From contig JAHLWP010000005.1 of assembly GCA_019057865.1 (NCBI GenBank), positions 1 to 64,000 on the forward strand: DNA of 64,000 bases, given 5' to 3'. The DNA comes from Promethearchaeota archaeon (GTDB lineage: Archaea > Asgardarchaeota > Lokiarchaeia > Sigyniarchaeales > SOKP01). The translations under genes and the position numbers were made by a program. Shown in pieces: positions 61,076 through 64,000 of this stretch. How positions within the stretch are numbered: the first letter of the stretch is position 1; each line of letters opens with the position of its first letter. The notes beneath the pieces are model-generated. The model was not told the DNA's origin, made no database searches, and worked only from the letters and a program-made list of their open reading frames with translations.

Positions 61076-63430
61076 TTAGGCATGGCATAATCTTTTTAGC
61101 AAAGTTGGATCTATAATCTCTTTTGGTTTCCAACCCCTTTCTTTTAGATATTCTACAACTTCATCTTTCACGTTAATAGGAATATCTGCTTCGACACGTA
61201 TAAATTTATCTAAATCATTTGGGAATTTGACACCCTTATATTTACGTTCTAAGTCGATCCAATGAGATAATTTTATCATTCTGCCTTTTGAGTTATCAGC
61301 AGGTCTCAAACATAATTTAGCAACTAAACAGATTGCTTGCTCAATTGACTCAGCTGTAGTTAATAAATGCTCGGGACAAGGCCCTATTAAATGGTCAGCA
61401 GTTCCATCTCTTGCATTCCATACTTTCCAAGTATCTTCATCATCAGATCTGCCAATATACATTCTTCTATATTCAGCAGAATGAGGACCTACTACTGCGG
61501 GTACACCTAATCCATTTGCCATACTTGCGATACTTGCTGCCTTTTGACTCATTGCACCCCAAGCAACCCCCACGGCTCCAACTCTGTTTAAAATATAGTC
61601 AGCGATTTCTTCAAAATTACCTCTTAATGGACGCCTTGCGAAAATATTTGCTACCTTACATGCAGCTCCAGTGATGTGTGGATTTGAAACGCAACTTCCA
61701 ACGTTCACCAAACCACCACGGTCAAATTCGCCAGAATAACGATCATACAAAGTGTTGCCCTCTTCATCCTTAACAAGACCAATATCCATAGCACCACATC
61801 CAGAGACTACGACTATATAATTTCTTTTACAGAATTCTTCAGCCATTAAATAGAGTTCTTGGATATCTTTACCATAATTAGCACATCCAATAATAGCTAT
61901 AATACCTGGAATTTCTCCTAGAACGATAGGAGCGCCAACATTCCTAATTTCAGTGTCCATAATTGGTCCACGCCCAACTCTACAATTAAAGGTCTCGGTT
62001 CGAATCTTTTCGCGGCCAGCATATTGTATTAGAGTTAATGGGGATACGTTTTTCATACATTCCGCTTCACATCGCCCACAACCAAGGCAAAGATCAAAAG
62101 TATCTGCTAGTACAGAAAAGTCTCCCTCTTTTGCCAATCGAATACCTTCTACTAGTGGTAAATCATTAGGACAATTTCGTTGACAATTTTCACAGCCATT
62201 ACATCTATATGCCATATCAATACATCCTTGTTCATCAGGTACTCCACTTTTAGCTTTTCTTATAGGTTTTACTTTTATCGCAGTTTCAGCAGCTACTTCA
62301 CCTGCTTTTATTGGATCTAAAATTAAAACCCCAGGTGTTTTACCACTCACTAAATCATCAACAATTTCTTCATTTGGATCACCTGTTCTATCTGGAAGTC
62401 CACCCATATTTTTTTCATTAGTAGCAATAAATGGAGCTCCAATTAATTGAGCTTGCTCAAAAGATCTTAAATTAACACATTGCTCATCAACCATCACTAC
62501 ATCGGCTAAACCAGAACGGATGAAATGAAGTTGTCTTGACATTGAACCAACAATTTTTGCACCATCATAATACCTTGTTAAATCATGAGCAGTACAACAG
62601 ATAGCTCCAATATCAACCTTATCCTCAATTCCTTTTTCTCTTATGTAATCAACTAACTCAATTCCTGGAGCAACATTATGCCCAATCATTAAAATTGTCG
62701 CCTTGCTTGTATCCATTGTTCCCATACCTAATTCTACGATAGGAACATCTGGATCTCCCATAGGAAATCCATATGCAGCGATTTGTACCGCGTCAGAAAT
62801 CTCCATACCAACAGAATCTGCTAAACCGGCTAAGAAGCTTTTAGCTTCATAATCTAAGTAATTTGATTCTTGACCAGTATGACCTGCTGCGAGCAAGTGA
62901 GTTATAGTATAATGAACCCATTCCATTGCTGTTTCTAAATCCTCTAACGTTTCAGGTTTCATACCTACAACTAATCGAGTATGAGGCATCTCAACAGCAA
63001 TATTATTACCAAAATTAATGGGTACATTCCCGTATTTTTCTTTTAACCAATGTAATAAATGATCTCCATGAGCACTATGACAGGCAGCACCAATACAACA
63101 TGCAATTTCTACAATACGGCCCTGTTGGGTTTCCATATTAATTCCACATGCACCTGTCCTACCTTTTGATAGATTGCATTTACCATATGTACATAAGCAA
63201 CACATATCACATATTGGCATGTAATAAGGTTTATATCTTTCCATAAGCTTGAAAAACCATGATCTCAATGTGGGGATATTCGGAGTTGGTGTAGGACCAA
63301 GTGGTTCCCATTCAGTTTCATCTCCATAAGAAATTTTACCAGTAGTTAATTCAAATCCTTTAATTGTTCCCAGTGGTCCTTTATAAGAGTCTATTTTAAG
63401 TTTTGCTCCTTTTTTTTCCAATTTTTTCAC
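61076..63430 (-). CDS. cdhA: CODH/acetyl-CoA synthase complex alpha subunit
   Basis: The 784-residue protein matches archaeal CdhA across its length. It has N-terminal cluster cysteines CDMCCLCTYGKC, and CGINMETQQGRIVEIACCIGAACHSAHGDH. Two ferredoxin-type sets follow, CNGCENCQRNCPNDLPL and CLGCGRCEAECMKNVSPL. Active-site cluster residues lie in VVSGCGAMDIG and GSCVSNPHITGA. The subunit oxidises or reduces CO/CO2 at the Ni-Fe-S C-cluster of the Wood-Ljungdahl pathway. The partner genes (epsilon, beta, gamma, delta) are not in the window, so the complex is split or lies beyond the edge. Palindromic repeats at 63498-63529 precede it. Confidence 0.96.
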   Translation of the reverse strand: MKKLEKKGAKLKIDSYKGPLGTIKGFELTTGKISYGDETEWEPLGPTPTPNIPTLRSWFFKLMERYKPYYMPICDMCCLCTYGKCNLSKGRTGACGINMETQQGRIVEIACCIGAACHSAHGDHLLHWLKEKYGNVPINFGNNIAVEMPHTRLVVGMKPETLEDLETAMEWVHYTITHLLAAGHTGQESNYLDYEAKSFLAGLADSVGMEISDAVQIAAYGFPMGDPDVPIVELGMGTMDTSKATILMIGHNVAPGIELVDYIREKGIEDKVDIGAICCTAHDLTRYYDGAKIVGSMSRQLHFIRSGLADVVMVDEQCVNLRSFEQAQLIGAPFIATNEKNMGGLPDRTGDPNEEIVDDLVSGKTPGVLILDPIKAGEVAAETAIKVKPIRKAKSGVPDEQGCIDMAYRCNGCENCQRNCPNDLPLVEGIRLAKEGDFSVLADTFDLCLGCGRCEAECMKNVSPLTLIQYAGREKIRTETFNCRVGRGPIMDTEIRNVGAPIVLGEIPGIIAIIGCANYGKDIQELYLMAEEFCKRNYIVVVSGCGAMDIGLVKDEEGNTLYDRYSGEFDRGGLVNVGSCVSNPHITGAACKVANIFARRPLRGNFEEIADYILNRVGAVGVAWGAMSQKAASIASMANGLGVPAVVGPHSAEYRRMYIGRSDDEDTWKVWNARDGTADHLIGPCPEHLLTTAESIEQAICLVAKLCLRPADNSKGRMIKLSHWIDLERKYKGVKFPNDLDKFIRVEADIPINVKDEVVEYLKERGWKPKEIIDPTLLKRLCHA

Positions 63431-63497
63431 TTTACTTTTTTTTTTAATATTAGGTATAATCGATAATAATTAGGTTTATCTTTGATTTTATTTTAAA

Positions 63498-63529
63498 TCT
63501 ATGAAATAGATTTAATTCTATGAAATAGA
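63498..63529. promoter_or_regulatory. Two identical 13-bp palindromes upstream of cdhA
   Basis: TCTATGAAATAGA occurs at 63498-63510 and again, identically, at 63517-63529, 19 bases apart. Each has arms TCTAT/ATAGA around GAA. They lie 68-100 bases before the cdhA start, on the same face of the helix about two turns apart, as expected of a dimer-binding operator. Confidence 0.55.
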
Positions 63530-63599
63530 CATATTTAAGAATTTAAAAGTTGATGTTTATATTCCAAAACTTAGATTTGGAAATTCCATAATTATAAAA

Positions 63600-63617
63600 A
63601 GTGTGAAGCTTCACACT
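63600..63617. promoter_or_regulatory. Perfect 18-bp palindrome between the V4R gene and cdhA
   Basis: AGTGTGAAGCTTCACACT is a perfect palindrome, richer in GC than its surroundings. It lies 52 bases after the V4R gene's stop and 170 bases before cdhA. It could be a regulator site or a hairpin at the end of the V4R transcript. Confidence 0.5.
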
Positions 63618-63668
63618 AGCTTAAAAATCTGAATTCAGTAAAATGAAATTAATCTAAAAACTATAACC

Positions 63669-64000
63669 TTAAAGTGTAGAGAGAAAATCAGAAACTACTT
63701 CTTCTGAGGGTTCTGGATCGACAACAGAACTATCTAGTTCTTCACTTATGATATCAAATTGGTATGTACATTTATCAGCACCTACTAGAACACATTCAAC
63801 TTCCTGACCATCGACATCAAAATTTAAGGTTTCAAGTACCCCTTGGAAGATGCCTAAGTAAAGTAAGCATATGTTTTTAGCCATAATATTTTCTTTTTCT
63901 TGAGATGCTAAGGAGTTATTTACACCCACTAAAATTTGAGTTTTTCTGAATAGTGCCCTTAATTGACCATAACCCATTAATTCCATGGCTTCAAGAACAC
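63669..64000 (-). CDS. V4R (4-vinyl reductase) domain protein, C-terminal part, cut by the window edge
   Basis: An ATG at 63986 would give 105 residues. The frame is open to the window end (VLEAMELMGYGQLRALF), so the gene most likely starts outside. The end of the V4R domain is visible: GVLETLNFDVDGQEVECVLVGADKCTYQFDII, matching the Cys-containing final strand of this small-molecule-binding fold, and then an acidic tail. V4R domains bind hydrocarbons or nitro-aromatic ligands and often regulate genes. The tandem order with cdhA on one strand suggests, but does not show, a link. Confidence 0.7.
   Translation of the reverse strand, partial: VLEAMELMGYGQLRALFRKTQILVGVNNSLASQEKENIMAKNICLLYLGIFQGVLETLNFDVDGQEVECVLVGADKCTYQFDIISEELDSSVVDPEPSEEVVSDFLSTL

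Noticed and set aside
1-64000. CRISPR arrays, tRNA or rRNA genes, insertion sequences
   Set aside because: No regularly spaced repeats, no GC-rich cloverleaf-like segment standing out of the AT-rich background, and no transposase or integrase reading frame were found by eye; a covariance search could still find a tRNA.

Overview
The window is AT-rich (about 30 % GC by eye) archaeal DNA. It looks like a piece of an Asgard (Lokiarchaeia/Promethearchaeota-type) genome. The support is the combination of many roadblock/longin-fold proteins, an Arf/Rag-like GTPase fused to a roadblock module, a Rab-like protein without GTPase motifs, a VWA-RING protein resembling TFIIH p44/Ssl1, a SNAP-like helical-repeat protein, and the archaeal CODH/acetyl-CoA synthase alpha subunit next to an MtrH-like methyltransferase. 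Promoters carry TTTAAATA-type TATA boxes, several genes start with TTG, and genes are mostly monocistronic or in pairs. I saw no tRNA, rRNA, CRISPR array, transposase or phage genes.

Layout. 0-6.3 kb: a helix-hairpin-helix protein, a CBS/roadblock locus that looks frameshifted, an acyl-CoA dehydrogenase, the Rab-like pseudo-GTPase with a coiled coil, a roadblock/LC7 protein, a TM1586-type nitroreductase, the remnant of an ornithine cyclodeaminase gene and an HD hydrolase. 6.3-13.5 kb: an ARPP-1/winged-helix operon behind two abutting palindromes, the first transmembrane roadblock protein, a secreted-protein gene broken by an in-frame TAA, and an MFS transporter. 13.7-18.8 kb: a redox cluster (two nitroreductases, aldo/keto reductase with ferredoxin domain, iron alcohol dehydrogenase) and a cupin. 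19-25.9 kb: housekeeping and small genes (alkyltransferase-like protein, DUF3795, flavodoxin, a soluble roadblock/longin protein, ICMT-like methyltransferase, cold-shock protein, GNAT, SCP2-like, coiled-coil/zinc-ribbon). 25.9-33.1 kb: a tandem array of three transmembrane roadblock proteins. The middle copy looks recombinant. 33.4-41.7 kb: sulfatase, flavoprotein, membrane proteins, U32 peptidase, PCMT, GH57 glucanotransferase. 41.8-54 kb: an HTH-repeat protein with a nuclease-like end, an MFS transporter and a maltokinase-like protein sharing AGTAA/TTACT palindromes, an RHH regulator and an ArsR-type regulator across a 0.8 kb gap, a sugar kinase/nucleotidyltransferase pair, and FeoAB behind a DtxR-type palindrome. 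54.3-64 kb: radical SAM enzyme, SNAP-like TPR protein, MtrH-like protein, DUF2934-like protein, the VWA-RING protein divergent from the HhH-Arf-roadblock GTPase, CdhA and a V4R-domain gene cut by the window edge.

How it fits together. Two themes stand out. One is anaerobic carbon and redox metabolism: CdhA, MtrH-like, FeoAB for iron supply, 4Fe-4S oxidoreductases, nitroreductases, GH57 and maltokinase for storage glucans. The other is a eukaryote-like signalling and membrane repertoire. Four single-pass proteins place a roadblock/longin domain, a known docking fold for small GTPases, on the inner face of the membrane under a large beta-rich outer domain. Around them lie free roadblock proteins, a pseudo-GTPase and a GTPase with its own roadblock tail. 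I infer that the transmembrane proteins are receptors or anchors coupling the cell surface to small GTPases; the sequence does not prove this.
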